Shown: positions 52,722-61,388, counted from the first letter of the stretch. The stretch is DNA of 64,000 nt from Nocardia sp. NBC_00416 (GCF_036032445.1 NZ_CP107932.1:4156501-4220500), one strand, 5' to 3'. The notes: generated from the letters alone by a model not told the origin. Numbers and translations are program-made.

Positions 52722-53152
52722 CCGCCGCGGTGGACGGCCAAGCGGGTACGACCTCCCGGCCGCGGGCGGCCGCGTGGGTGGCCGCGGTACTCGCGCCGGT
52801 GCTGATCGCGGTGCTGGTGTGCGACGCGGTGATCACGCTGATCTTGGAAGTCCTCTACCTCCCCCTGTACGTCGGCAGCACTGCCGTGCCGATCGCCGCG
52901 CTGCTCGCCGCGCCGGTGAACGTGGCCCTGGTGTGGGCGGCCGCCACCGTCACCAACCGGGTGATCGTGCTCTTCCTGCCGATCGGCGCGTGGCTGGTGG
53001 CCTTTCTCGCCGCCGCCAGCCGTGGCCCCGGCGGGGATGTCCCGCTGCGCAGCGATCTGCCGACGCTGCTGCTGTTCCTGTGCGGGACGGTGCCGGCGCT
53101 GCTCTATATGTATGTGATCGCCAACCGGAGAAACAGCTCGGCGCGTCGATGA
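52718..53152 (+). CDS. Four-helix membrane protein (mycobacterial Rv1171-like)
   Basis: 144 residues with about four membrane helices (AWVAAVLAPVLIAVLVCDAV, LPLYVGSTAVPIAALLAAP, VIVLFLPIGAWLVAFLAA, LLLFLCGTVPALLYMYVI). The family is uncharacterised; in mycobacteria the homologue follows mshB, as here. The ATG overlaps the end of the 30-codon leader ORF (ATGA). It converges on the DUF1906 gene, 21 nt away. Confidence 0.8.
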   Translation: MTAAVDGQAGTTSRPRAAAWVAAVLAPVLIAVLVCDAVITLILEVLYLPLYVGSTAVPIAALLAAPVNVALVWAAATVTNRVIVLFLPIGAWLVAFLAAASRGPGGDVPLRSDLPTLLLFLCGTVPALLYMYVIANRRNSSARR

Positions 53153-53173
53153 TCCGCGCGGGCCGCGCGATGT

Positions 53174-53905
53174 TCACCAGGCTCCGTACTCCGCGGCGAG
53201 GATATCGTTGACGTCCACCCCGACACCGTCGACCGTGCGATCGTCGATCTCGAACTGGTGCAGGTGCGCGGCCGGATGGACGTATCCTGGCGCCGTCCCC
53301 CAATCGTGCTGCCAGAACCAGGAACCCACGCCCGCGGTCCGGGCCAGGTCGATGGTGGGAGCGTTGGCGTAGACGCCGGTGTTCTCCCGCCCGATGACTG
53401 TCTGCCAGCCGTACAGGTAGGGCAGGATCATGGTCGCGAAGTCCACCGGGGTGGGGTTGTCGTCGATAGAGGCGTAGATCGGCCGACCGTCCGGCCCGCC
53501 GGCCGCCCGGTGCAGCGCGAGTCCTCGCTCGGCGTGCCGTTTACCGGCCTCCAGTCCACCCCGCCAATCGGCGGTGGGCCCTTTCCCGAACTGGTAGCAG
53601 GACACCACCGTCAGCCCCGCTTCCCGCAGCTCCGCGACTTCCCCGGCCAGCAGCGGTTTCCCGGCCATCCATTCCGCCCCCGGCCGCCGATCCGAGACAT
53701 AGCGGATGACACCGGTGTGGCCGGCCGCCTTGATCGCCGCCGCGGACGGCACTCCACCCGCGTAGTCGAGCAGCGTCCCCAGCGATGCCGCCGCGGCCCG
53801 GGGAGTGCCGGTCCGGGGAACGCCGAATGTCGAACCCGCCGCGCCGGCGGCCACGGCGGCAGCCGTGTACCCGAGCAGAGCACGACGAGACAGGGCAGAA
53901 ACCAT
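53174..53905 (-). CDS. Secreted DUF1906 (glycoside-hydrolase-like) protein, probable Tat substrate
   Basis: 243 residues. The N-terminus has SRRALLGYTAAAVAAGAAGS, a twin-arginine-like signal. The mature part is a DUF1906 TIM barrel: LLDYAGGVPSAAAIKAAGHT, VIRYVSDRRPG, VVSCYQFGKGPTADWRGG, RPIYASIDDNPTP and GSWFWQHDWGTAPGYVHPAA, ending with DVNDILAAEYGAW. The related M. tuberculosis protein is Tat-exported and glycoside-hydrolase-like. GAAGGAG is 7 nt before the ATG at 53905. The substrate is unknown; cell-wall glycans are plausible. Confidence 0.88.
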   Translation of the reverse strand: MVSALSRRALLGYTAAAVAAGAAGSTFGVPRTGTPRAAAASLGTLLDYAGGVPSAAAIKAAGHTGVIRYVSDRRPGAEWMAGKPLLAGEVAELREAGLTVVSCYQFGKGPTADWRGGLEAGKRHAERGLALHRAAGGPDGRPIYASIDDNPTPVDFATMILPYLYGWQTVIGRENTGVYANAPTIDLARTAGVGSWFWQHDWGTAPGYVHPAAHLHQFEIDDRTVDGVGVDVNDILAAEYGAW

Positions 53906-54101
53906 CGCAGGACTCCTTCGCACACCCCGGGTAGAACGGCAACAGCGTGCCCGGCGCACCTTCCCCATCAGCACTGTGTGCGCCGGGAGCCTCGAACGTG
54001 CAGATATTGCACCACATTCACACCCGAACCGCCAGAACCGAACGCCTCATATGCCACACGCGTCACAGCCTGGAAGAGCCCGCACCGGAGTTCCCGAGCG
54101 A

Positions 54102-55262
54102 CTACAACAGCCGGTCGATCCGCTCCCCCACATCGAGCGTGCGATTCGCCGGGTCGGCCAGTTCGGCCCGTACCACCCGGAGCACCTGGGCCACGATCTG
54201 CTTCTTGATCCGCGCCAGGCCGCCCAACGCCGCCGCGCGCATCCCCTGAGCCGCGTATTCGAGCCGGACGTCCGCCCGCACCGGCGGCTCGACCTCGACC
54301 ACGATCAGTAGCGGATCGGCCGCGTGCGCGGTGAGTTGCAGCGGTATCTCCACGTCCGCGCGGTAGCGGTTGTCCTTGAGGACGCTGACGGTGATATCGA
54401 GCGATACCGGGACCGTCAGATCGAACCGGACCAGCGCTGGATCATCGTCGGCGGTGGACGCCGGCGGGCGATCGGAGAGTTCGGGCAGGCCGACTTCACC
54501 GTGGACGGTGACCTGTGCCGCGGCCCGGGGACCGGTGCGCATCGGGCCGATATCGATCTGCCGACCGGCCAGGTGCGTGATGAATTGGCCGACGCGGTCG
54601 CGAGTGACGAGACGCGGGAAGAAGCGGCGGCCGAATTCCGCGTAGTCGATCCATTCGAAGGTGGTCCGAGACCGGTGCGGGGAACGTTCGCGGGCGACGA
54701 TCGCCTCGATATCGTAGATCCGGCTGCGCATCACGCCCGGATCGCGCAGCATCCCGTTCACCCGGTGGGCGACTTCCCGTTGCAGGAGCCCCGCTATGGG
54801 GTCGAGCAGCCATTCGGCGACCGCGTCGGCGGCGGACAGACGCAGCCGCACGCTCACATCCGACTGCCGCACCCGTGGGATATCGATCACGATGAGCAGC
54901 GGATCCGCGGTGCGGGCGTGAAAGGTGAGGTCGATCGACATCACTGTTTCCACTCGCAACGGTGTGCCACCGAGCAGGATCTTGGCCGTCAGCGACACCG
55001 GTATCCGCACATCGAAGGCGATGTCCGGAGCTCGGCGCACCACCACGGGCCGGCCGATCTTCCCTTCGGCGAGGAATCCGGCGAGCCCGGCGGGCACCAG
55101 GTTGAACGGGCCGATCGTGAGCCCGCGCCCGGCGATCCCGGCGACCGCCGCTTCGATCCGCCGCTCGGTCACCGCGTGTGTGACGAACCGCCTGCCGAAT
55201 TCGGCGTAGTCGATCCATTCCGGGTTGACTGACTCGATCGGTTCCATGAGCCGTTCCGACAC
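54102..55262 (-). CDS. Protein with two tandem copies of an uncharacterised domain
   Basis: 386 residues made of an internal duplication. Both halves (about 14-190 and 205-375) begin EWIDYAEFGRRF, continue through a GRxxxIGP motif (GRGLTIGPFN and GRQIDIGPMR), carry a VPVSL/IPVSL strand and then HARTADPLLIVIDI versus TAHAADPLLIVVEV. It has no signal peptide or membrane segment. The beta-rich, PLLIVxxI-containing layout recalls lipid-binding (DUF2993/LmeA-type) folds, but this is only a guess. GTG at 55262 is preferred because GGAGG ends 5 nt before it. It stands alone, with 196 nt without a gene downstream. Confidence 0.75.
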   Translation of the reverse strand: MSERLMEPIESVNPEWIDYAEFGRRFVTHAVTERRIEAAVAGIAGRGLTIGPFNLVPAGLAGFLAEGKIGRPVVVRRAPDIAFDVRIPVSLTAKILLGGTPLRVETVMSIDLTFHARTADPLLIVIDIPRVRQSDVSVRLRLSAADAVAEWLLDPIAGLLQREVAHRVNGMLRDPGVMRSRIYDIEAIVARERSPHRSRTTFEWIDYAEFGRRFFPRLVTRDRVGQFITHLAGRQIDIGPMRTGPRAAAQVTVHGEVGLPELSDRPPASTADDDPALVRFDLTVPVSLDITVSVLKDNRYRADVEIPLQLTAHAADPLLIVVEVEPPVRADVRLEYAAQGMRAAALGGLARIKKQIVAQVLRVVRAELADPANRTLDVGERIDRLL

Positions 55263-55469
55263 CTTCACCTCCACCGACTGAGGGTCACGCTACGCGATCG
55301 AGGTTTCGGTACGGTACGGCCTGCCCCGGCACGGCTACAGCCGCCCGTATCCGACGATATGGATATCGGATACGGCGGTGGGGTCCCATCATTCGATTCG
55401 TACACCGCCGCTTTCGTTTCCGCCGAGGGTGGTGAGCGTGCCGTTGACGCCGCCGCCGCGGTCACGAAT

Positions 55470-55500
55470 ATGCACGTTACACAGCATGTGTATGGTGCAT
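55470..55500. promoter_or_regulatory. 31-bp palindrome upstream of the MarR gene, probable operator
   Basis: Outer arms ATGCAC (55470-55475) / GTGCAT (55495-55500) and inner arms TACACA (55478-55483) / TGTGTA (55487-55492) are concentric on position 55485; 12 of 15 half-site positions match. It lies 40 nt before the MarR-family start within an AT-rich stretch that also offers -10-like TATGGT and TAATTT. MarR dimers typically bind such sites to repress themselves. Confidence 0.6.
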
Positions 55501-55539
55501 AATTTTGTATTCGGGCGAATCAGGCGACATAGTGTGCGA

Positions 55540-56064
55540 ATGTCCGATTCGGCTGCTCTGCCCGCCGCGACCGCGGCGGCCGATCGCCGGGACCCAGAGG
55601 TCCTCGCGCGGCTCGTCCTGGAACTGACTCTACTGTCCCGGCAGTACCCGGCCGCGCGCCGGAATTCGCCGTTCCAGCTGGACAGATCCGCCTACCTGAT
55701 CCTCACCCGGTTACAGCTGGGCGAACCGCTGTCCCTGCGCGAACTTGCCGAGGCATTCGGCTTGGACGTGTCCACGATCAACCGCCAGGTCGCCGCCATG
55801 CTGGACCAGGACCTGGTGGAGCGGGTGCCCGACCCCGACGGCGGAGTCGCGCGCAAAATACGGCCGAGCGAGAAGGGACTCCGGATTTTCCGGGCCGATC
55901 TCGACCTGCAACAACGCGGAGTGGGCGCCGCGCTCGCCGATTGGCCCGACGACGACGTGGATCAGCTGGTCCGGCTGATGGAACGGTTCAACGAAGGCAT
56001 CGAGGGGATCGCCCGGCACCCCTGGCCGCGGCCGCACCGGCCCACAGATTCTCCGGGTGGATGA
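55540..56064 (+). CDS. MarR-family regulator
   Basis: 174 residues. Winged helix: FQLDRSAYLILTRLQLGEPL, then LSLRELAEAFGLDVSTINRQ and VAAMLDQDLVERVPDPDGG (recognition helix and wing), followed by a dimerisation helix. No cysteine or metal motif suggests a specific signal. The ATG at 55540 gives the normal length; TAGTGT lies 4 nt before it. A 31-bp palindrome lies upstream. It is followed by a TerD gene on the same strand with a 53-nt gap. Confidence 0.87.
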   Translation: MSDSAALPAATAAADRRDPEVLARLVLELTLLSRQYPAARRNSPFQLDRSAYLILTRLQLGEPLSLRELAEAFGLDVSTINRQVAAMLDQDLVERVPDPDGGVARKIRPSEKGLRIFRADLDLQQRGVGAALADWPDDDVDQLVRLMERFNEGIEGIARHPWPRPHRPTDSPGG

Positions 56065-56117
56065 GTACGAATCCGCCGGTCACCCGCCGTTCGCCGGCAG
56101 CCGGTACGGTGAAAGCC

Positions 56118-56708
56118 ATGATCACGCTCAAAAAAGAAGACGGCGCAGCGGATCTCGCGGGGATCTCCAAGCTGAGCGTCGGAGTCAGCTGGGACCCCTC
56201 CGCTGGCGCCAGCGGTGGCGCGCTCGGCTGGGCGCGCCGCAAGAAGGGGGTGGACCTGGACCTGATCGCCATCCTCATGCAGGGCAGCGAGCCGGTCCGC
56301 TTCGCCGGACTGGATTCGCTGGACCCGCTGGGCAACAACTCGGTTCTGCACTCGGGCGACGAGCAGACCGGCGCGGCGGCCGGTGACGACGAAACCGTGC
56401 ACGTCACCTTCGCCGACATCCCGGGCGGTATCGACGCCATCGTCTTCGTCGCGGCGGCCTTCAAGAAGGGCAGTTCCTTCGAGAAGGCGAACAACATCTC
56501 CTTCAAGGTCTACGACGCTTCCGGCGGTAGCAGCCAGCAGGTGGCCGATATCTGGCCGTCGCTGCTGGGCGCGGACAACGCGAACGCGGTGGCCCGGACG
56601 TTCCGCAACGGCAATGTCTGGCAGCTCGAGGTGCTCAACCGCAAGGGCAAGATCAAACAGGGCGACAAGCAGGCGCTGCTGCGGTTCGCTATGGGCGGCG
56701 GCTCCTGA
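56118..56708 (+). CDS. TerD-family (tellurium-resistance/stress) protein
   Basis: 196 residues. A TerD beta-sandwich: LSVGVSWDPSAGASGGALGW, KGVDLDLIAILMQGSEPVRF, NNSVLHSGDEQTGAAAGDDE, GIDAIVFVAAAFKKGSSFEK. The DLDL and DDE acidic clusters are those that bind Ca2+ in the family. Such proteins protect against tellurite, oxidative and envelope stress by an unclear mechanism. TACGGT ends 7 nt before the ATG (leaderless signature), so it is probably transcribed from its own promoter rather than only with marR. No other ter genes are nearby. Confidence 0.9.
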   Translation: MITLKKEDGAADLAGISKLSVGVSWDPSAGASGGALGWARRKKGVDLDLIAILMQGSEPVRFAGLDSLDPLGNNSVLHSGDEQTGAAAGDDETVHVTFADIPGGIDAIVFVAAAFKKGSSFEKANNISFKVYDASGGSSQQVADIWPSLLGADNANAVARTFRNGNVWQLEVLNRKGKIKQGDKQALLRFAMGGGS

Positions 56709-56722
56709 TCCGGGACCGGTGA

Positions 56723-57136
56723 TCAGCTCGCCGCCCAGCCGGACCAGCGTCTGATGTCCAGCGCGATCACCGGCCCCGGCGGCGGCTGGGCCACGTACAC
56801 CGGATAGCGCGCGGTCAGCCGATCCAGACCCTGCCGCGCCTCGTCCCCCGCAGCGATCCGGGCCGGCCCGTCGGCCCGGACCCACCACAGGCGAGACCAG
56901 TCCTCGTCGTAGAAATCGGCCAGCACAGCGATATTCGGGTTCGCCTCGATATTGGCCAGCCGGTGCAGCGCGGTGGTCGATTTCGGTTTCGCGTCGACCG
57001 CCGTGTAGACGATGTCACCGGCGACCGCGAATACGATCGGCACGATATGCGGTAGCCCCTCGGCGGTGACGGTCGCCAGCCTGGCCACCCGGGCCTCGGC
57101 GAACCGCGCCCGCGCCTGCCGTGCGTCCAGCCGCAT
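56723..57136 (-). CDS. PPOX-class F420-dependent oxidoreductase (TIGR03668-like)
   Basis: 137 residues. Split-barrel domain with ARFAEARVARLATVTAEGLP, HIVPIVFAVAGDIVYTAVDA, KPKSTTALHRLANIEANPNI and LADFYDEDWSRLWWVRADG. This last block and the length match a mycobacterial/actinobacterial subfamily of F420-binding PPOX proteins. GAGGAGG precedes the ATG. It converges on terD with only 14 nt between stops. Substrate unknown. Confidence 0.86.
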   Translation of the reverse strand: MRLDARQARARFAEARVARLATVTAEGLPHIVPIVFAVAGDIVYTAVDAKPKSTTALHRLANIEANPNIAVLADFYDEDWSRLWWVRADGPARIAAGDEARQGLDRLTARYPVYVAQPPPGPVIALDIRRWSGWAAS

Positions 57137-57177
57137 TCACCCTCCTCGTGCCGTCTCCTGCTGGAGCCGGGCAGATT

Positions 57178-59130
57178 TCAGCGCCGCCGGCCCCGCAGAT
57201 AGTCACTGACCACCGCGGCGCCGAGCCCGTCCAGGTCGGGCGCCACCACGCGTCCGCCGCCGCGCCGGGCCACCAGATCCACGAACGCCGCGAGCCGCGG
57301 TTCCTCACCCAGCATGAACACCGAGATCGAGGCGCCCAGCCGGGCGAGCGAATCCACCTGGGTCATGGTGACGGCCAGGGTGCGACGGTCCGGCGGCCAA
57401 TTGAAGTAGGCCGTACCGTCCGGGTCCAAGTGGGCGGTCGGCTCACCGTCGGTGACCACCAGCACCACCGGTACCGCGTCGGGATGCCGGCGCAGATGCC
57501 GTCCGGCCAGCAGTAGCGCGTGGTGCAGATTCGTGCCTTGTTCCCAGACCGGTTCCAGGCCGGTCAGTTCCGCGATATCCACTGTCGCGGCATGCCGGCC
57601 GAAGGTGATCAGTTCCAGTGCGTCGGACCGGAATCGCGTGCTGATCAGGTGTTGCAGTGCCAGCGCCGTCCGTTTCATCGGCACCCAGCGACCGTCCTGC
57701 ACCATCGACCACGAGGTGTCGACGCACAGCGCGACCGCTGCCCGGGAGCGCTGTTCTGTCTCGGTGATCTCCACATCCGCCACATCCAGGGTCACGGTGC
57801 CGTCCCCGGTGGCGGCGGTCCGCAGTACCGCGTTGCGCACCGTGCGCGAGACATCCCAGGGCTCGGTGTCGCCGAACTGCCACGGGCGGGTCGCGCCGGT
57901 CGGCTCACCGGCCGCGCCGGCGAGTGCGGTTTCGCGCTGACCTTTCCGACTCCGCAATTTCCCGACGATATCCCGCAACGCGACCTCGCCCAGCCGGCGC
58001 AGCGCCTTCGGGGTGAGCCGCAGCGATCCGTCGGCGGAGCGTTCGAACAGGCCCTGCCGGCTCAGTTCCCGCTCCAGTTCGGCCAGCCGGGCCGCGTCGA
58101 CCCGGGCGTCGGCGCCCAGCTGCCGCTCCAGCATCTCCAGGTCGATATCTTCCAGCCGCGCACCGGGATAGGACTGGGCGAGCTGGGCGGCGAGCTCGTC
58201 GAGTTCGCCGAGGTCCTGCATCGCCTCGACAGCCTCGCCCATGCCCAGCGGGTCCTGCCCGCGGAAACGCCGCGCCGACTCCCAGTCCTGCCCGGGGCGC
58301 AGGGTGCGCAGGTTCGCGTCCAGATCGGCGATCTGCTGCGCGATCCGCGGATCGCCGAACGCCTGTCCGATGAGTTCGCTCAGTTCGGCGCGCTGCTGCG
58401 CCGACATCGAATTCATCATTCGCTGCGCGGCCGCGGCGCGAGCGGCCAGCGCGTCGATCAATTCGTCGGTGTCGCGCGGATTCTCCGGGAAGAACTCCCC
58501 GTGTTCGGCCATGAACTCGGCGAACCGCGCACCGGTGTCCTCGCCGCGGGCGTGCGCGGCGAGCAGGTCGTTGAGGTCCGACATCATCCGCCGGACGCGC
58601 TCCACGTCCTGCGGGGTCGTGCTCTGCAAGGCCTGCTTCATGCCCTGAAAGCGGGAGGCCAGCAGTTCCTCGCCGAGCAGATCGCGAATCTTCTGGTAGT
58701 TCTCGCGGCCGGTTTCGGAGCGCCACGGATATTCGCCGAGTTCGTTCACCGCGCCCGCGGTGCTCGACGGCAGTGCGTCCAACCGCATTTCGGCGAACCG
58801 CGCATCGTCGGACGGGTCCGGGAACAGCTCCCGCCGCTCGGCCTCCACTGCCTTGTCCAGCAGTTCCCGGACCTGCTGGAGCGTGCCGTCCAGCCGATGC
58901 GAGTGCGAGATCTCGGCCCGTCGCTCCCACAGGCGCCGGGTCAGCTCCTCGAGTCCGGGCATCCCGCTCGTCCCGCGCCGCAACAGCTCTTCGAGCGCCG
59001 AACGCGGCGAGGAACCCTCCATCACCTCGCGTCCGATCTCCGAGAGCGCCTCTCGCAGATCGAGTGGGGGCGCCAACGGATCGGGCCCTTCATGGTAGGG
59101 CCCGTAGGAATAACGGTCCGCCGCTGTCAT
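57178..59130 (-). CDS. VWA-domain protein partnered with MoxR-like ATPase
   Basis: 650 residues. A long helical N-terminal region (1-440; many Arg/Glu/Leu) and a von Willebrand A domain at the C-terminus with a complete MIDAS: CVDTSWSM (DxSxS), TNLHHAL and VTDGEPT. MoxR/VWA pairs act as chaperones that insert metals or assemble large complexes. The ATPase gene lies 28 nt upstream on the same strand. The mycobacterial pair has the same layout (magnesium-chelatase-like ATPase followed by this VWA protein). The ATG at 59130 follows GAGGTGTG. Confidence 0.87.
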   Translation of the reverse strand: MTAADRYSYGPYHEGPDPLAPPLDLREALSEIGREVMEGSSPRSALEELLRRGTSGMPGLEELTRRLWERRAEISHSHRLDGTLQQVRELLDKAVEAERRELFPDPSDDARFAEMRLDALPSSTAGAVNELGEYPWRSETGRENYQKIRDLLGEELLASRFQGMKQALQSTTPQDVERVRRMMSDLNDLLAAHARGEDTGARFAEFMAEHGEFFPENPRDTDELIDALAARAAAAQRMMNSMSAQQRAELSELIGQAFGDPRIAQQIADLDANLRTLRPGQDWESARRFRGQDPLGMGEAVEAMQDLGELDELAAQLAQSYPGARLEDIDLEMLERQLGADARVDAARLAELERELSRQGLFERSADGSLRLTPKALRRLGEVALRDIVGKLRSRKGQRETALAGAAGEPTGATRPWQFGDTEPWDVSRTVRNAVLRTAATGDGTVTLDVADVEITETEQRSRAAVALCVDTSWSMVQDGRWVPMKRTALALQHLISTRFRSDALELITFGRHAATVDIAELTGLEPVWEQGTNLHHALLLAGRHLRRHPDAVPVVLVVTDGEPTAHLDPDGTAYFNWPPDRRTLAVTMTQVDSLARLGASISVFMLGEEPRLAAFVDLVARRGGGRVVAPDLDGLGAAVVSDYLRGRRR

Positions 59131-59158
59131 CACACCTCTTCGAAACTGTGTACGGCGG

Positions 59159-60556
59159 TCATCCGCCGTACACCGCGCTGCCCTCGTCATCGGAATCCTT
59201 GGCCACCTGACGTGCCAGGTACAGCGACTCGAGCGCGAACTCGACAGCGGCCGCGATCCGCTGCGGCGGATCACCCGCCGCTACGCCGAGCCGCAGGGCC
59301 ACCTCGTGCAGTACCGGCAATTCCGGTAGCGCGGACAATACCTGCGTACCGGGGACCCGCTCACCGGTCGTCACCAAATGCCCCTCGTCCACGGCGTCGG
59401 CCAACGGCCGCAGATCCAGCCCGCCGAGGCGGTCACGCGCCGTTTCGGCGAAGGCGCGCCGCAGCATATGGGTGAGATGCTCCTGTTCGCGGCCTTCCTC
59501 ACCGGATTCGAATTCCAGTTTCCCGCGCAGCACCGCCGGGACAGATTCCAGATCCACCGGCCGGGCGACCGCCGGATTCTCCCCGGTCAGCGCGGCCCGG
59601 CGCAGCGCCGCCGCGCCCACGGTCTCGGCTGCGGCCACCGCGAACCGCGCCGAGACACCGGAGCGCTGGTCGATGGCCGGGGACTCCCGCAGCCGCCGGA
59701 CGAACCGTGCCAGCACCTCGATCAGCGGGTCCCCTACCTCGGCGACCAGTTCGGCTTCCTGACGCACCAGCGCCATCTCCGTCTCCACGGTCAGCGGATA
59801 GTGCGTTCGGATCTCGGCGCCGAAACGGTCCTTGAGCGGGGTGATGATCCGGCCTCGGTTGGTGTAGTCCTCGGGGTTGGCGGTCGCCACCAGCAGCACG
59901 TCGAGGGGTAGCCGCAGGGTGTATCCGCGCACCTGGATATCGCGCTCCTCCATGACGTTCAGCAGTGCGACCTGGATACGCTCGGCGAGATCGGGTAGTT
60001 CGTTCACGGCCACGATCCCGCGGTGCGCACGCGGAACCAGCCCGAAATGGATGGTTTCCGGATCGCCCAGGCTGCGCCCCTGCGCGACCTTCACAGGGTC
60101 GACGTCACCGATCAGGTCACCCACTGAGGTATCGGGTGTCGCGAGCTTCTCGGCGTAACGCTGCGACCGGTGCCGCCAGGCGACCGGCAGATCGTCACCG
60201 AGTTCGGCCGCCCGCCGTAAACCCTCCGGGCTGATCGGTTCCAGCGGGTGCTCGCCCAGTTCGACACCGTCGATCACCGGCGTCCATTCGTCGAGCAGTT
60301 CGATCACGGTCCGCAACAGCCTGGTCTTGCCCTGCCCCCGTTCGCCGAGCAGAACCACATCGTGACCGGCGAGCAGCGCGCGCTCCAATTGCGGCAGAAC
60401 GGTCCGGTCGAAGCCGACGATCCCGGGCCACGGATCCTCGCCCGCACCCAGCCGGGCCAGCAGGTTCTCCCGGATCTCGGCCTTGACACTCCGCGGCGCA
60501 TACCCGGCCGCCCGCAACGCGCCCGCGGTGGCGGGCAGGTCTGTTGGCACAGTCAC
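59159..60556 (-). CDS. MoxR/magnesium-chelatase-like AAA+ ATPase
   Basis: 465 residues. Walker A GERGQGKT at residues 71-78; Walker B region IVAVNELPDL, where the usual Asp is Asn but the Glu is kept; sensor region LVATANPEDYTNRGRII; and the arginine-finger area LKDRFGAEIRTH. The C-terminal 200 residues form the helical lid. It should power the VWA protein encoded downstream. The GTG at 60556 is preceded at 7 nt by TAGCGT (leaderless signature), which decides this start. Confidence 0.9.
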   Translation of the reverse strand: MTVPTDLPATAGALRAAGYAPRSVKAEIRENLLARLGAGEDPWPGIVGFDRTVLPQLERALLAGHDVVLLGERGQGKTRLLRTVIELLDEWTPVIDGVELGEHPLEPISPEGLRRAAELGDDLPVAWRHRSQRYAEKLATPDTSVGDLIGDVDPVKVAQGRSLGDPETIHFGLVPRAHRGIVAVNELPDLAERIQVALLNVMEERDIQVRGYTLRLPLDVLLVATANPEDYTNRGRIITPLKDRFGAEIRTHYPLTVETEMALVRQEAELVAEVGDPLIEVLARFVRRLRESPAIDQRSGVSARFAVAAAETVGAAALRRAALTGENPAVARPVDLESVPAVLRGKLEFESGEEGREQEHLTHMLRRAFAETARDRLGGLDLRPLADAVDEGHLVTTGERVPGTQVLSALPELPVLHEVALRLGVAAGDPPQRIAAAVEFALESLYLARQVAKDSDDEGSAVYGG

Positions 60557-60608
60557 CTCACCGACGCTACGACGATTTCGTCCATCGGTCGACAAATACG
60601 GTGCCGGA

Positions 60609-60645
60609 CCCTCTCGGCCCGTCTCGACCGGCCGGGCCGAGAGGG
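60609..60645 (-). terminator. Hairpin after the mycothiol-dependent-isomerase-like gene
   Basis: CCCTCTCGGCCCG (60609-60621) pairs perfectly with CGGGCCGAGAGGG (60633-60645), a 13-bp stem with an 11-nt loop, 13 nt beyond the stop of the gene at 60659 and just upstream of the AAA+ gene promoter. There is no T-run. Confidence 0.65.
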
Positions 60646-60658
60646 CCTTCCGAGGGCC

Positions 60659-61297
60659 TCAGGACGGGCCGGATTCCAGCCGCTGCCGAAGCGTCTCGAG
60701 GCCGTCGCCGCGCAGCTCCACCGCAGCGATCCGCCGCGCGGACGCGATCAACAGCAGTGCGAGGAGCGGGCCCCGCACCTCCGGTCCCGAACCCAGCGTC
60801 AGCTCCGCGTCATCCGCGACCAGCGTGAGCCCGCGGAGAAGATCCCGGCCGCCGCCGAAACCGGCCGAGGTCGCGGCCTGTAGCCGCAGCGCGTCGGCCG
60901 TCGCCGCCACCGGGTACTCCCGCGATATTCCCAGCGGCCGCCGAATATCCTCCCCGTGCACGATCATCTCGATCAGCCTGCTGTCGCGCGGCGCGGGCGG
61001 CGACACCGTCCGATCCACCAGCCCACGCAGCCGGTCGAGCGTCGCGGCGGGTGTCGCGGCGCGCCCCCGTTCGACACCGTCGGCGGTGAACCGGTCGAAA
61101 TCGAATCGCGCCCGGGCGAAATGCCAGAAGAAGCCCGGCACGGATGTTTCCGCGGTGGTCACGATATGCGCGAGGACATCGTGCACGGTCCATTCGGCGC
61201 ACAGTGACGGTGTCGCCCACTGCTGTTCGGTGAGCGCCTCGAGGTCCGCGATGAGCGCCAGCCGCTCGGCCCGGACCGTCGGCCACACGTCTTCCAC
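60659..61297 (-). CDS. Mycothiol-dependent maleylpyruvate-isomerase-like (DinB-fold) protein
   Basis: 212 residues. The N-terminal four-helix metal-binding domain is recognisable: LALIADLEALTEQQWATPSL, CAEWTVHDVLAHIVTTAETS (first metal His) and SRLIEMIVHGEDIRRPLGI (second metal His). This TIGR03083-like family uses mycothiol in some members (maleylpyruvate isomerase) and is of unknown role in most. The GTG at 61297 has GGAGG 4 nt upstream. The C-terminal 60 residues resemble an SCP2-like domain. mshB at 51696 would supply its thiol. Confidence 0.85.
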   Translation of the reverse strand: MEDVWPTVRAERLALIADLEALTEQQWATPSLCAEWTVHDVLAHIVTTAETSVPGFFWHFARARFDFDRFTADGVERGRAATPAATLDRLRGLVDRTVSPPAPRDSRLIEMIVHGEDIRRPLGISREYPVAATADALRLQAATSAGFGGGRDLLRGLTLVADDAELTLGSGPEVRGPLLALLLIASARRIAAVELRGDGLETLRQRLESGPS

Positions 61298-61388
61298 GTT
61301 TCCTCCAGATCGGTTCGGCCCGGGCACCGGGGAGGTGACAGGCGGGGAGACTACCGACCGCCACCGACACGATCACCGGCGCGACGGG

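Noticed and set aside
57520..59475. A 651-codon frame antisense to the VWA gene
   Set aside because: Mirror frame of a long helical, Arg/Glu/Leu-rich gene; no start site, domain or codon bias of its own.
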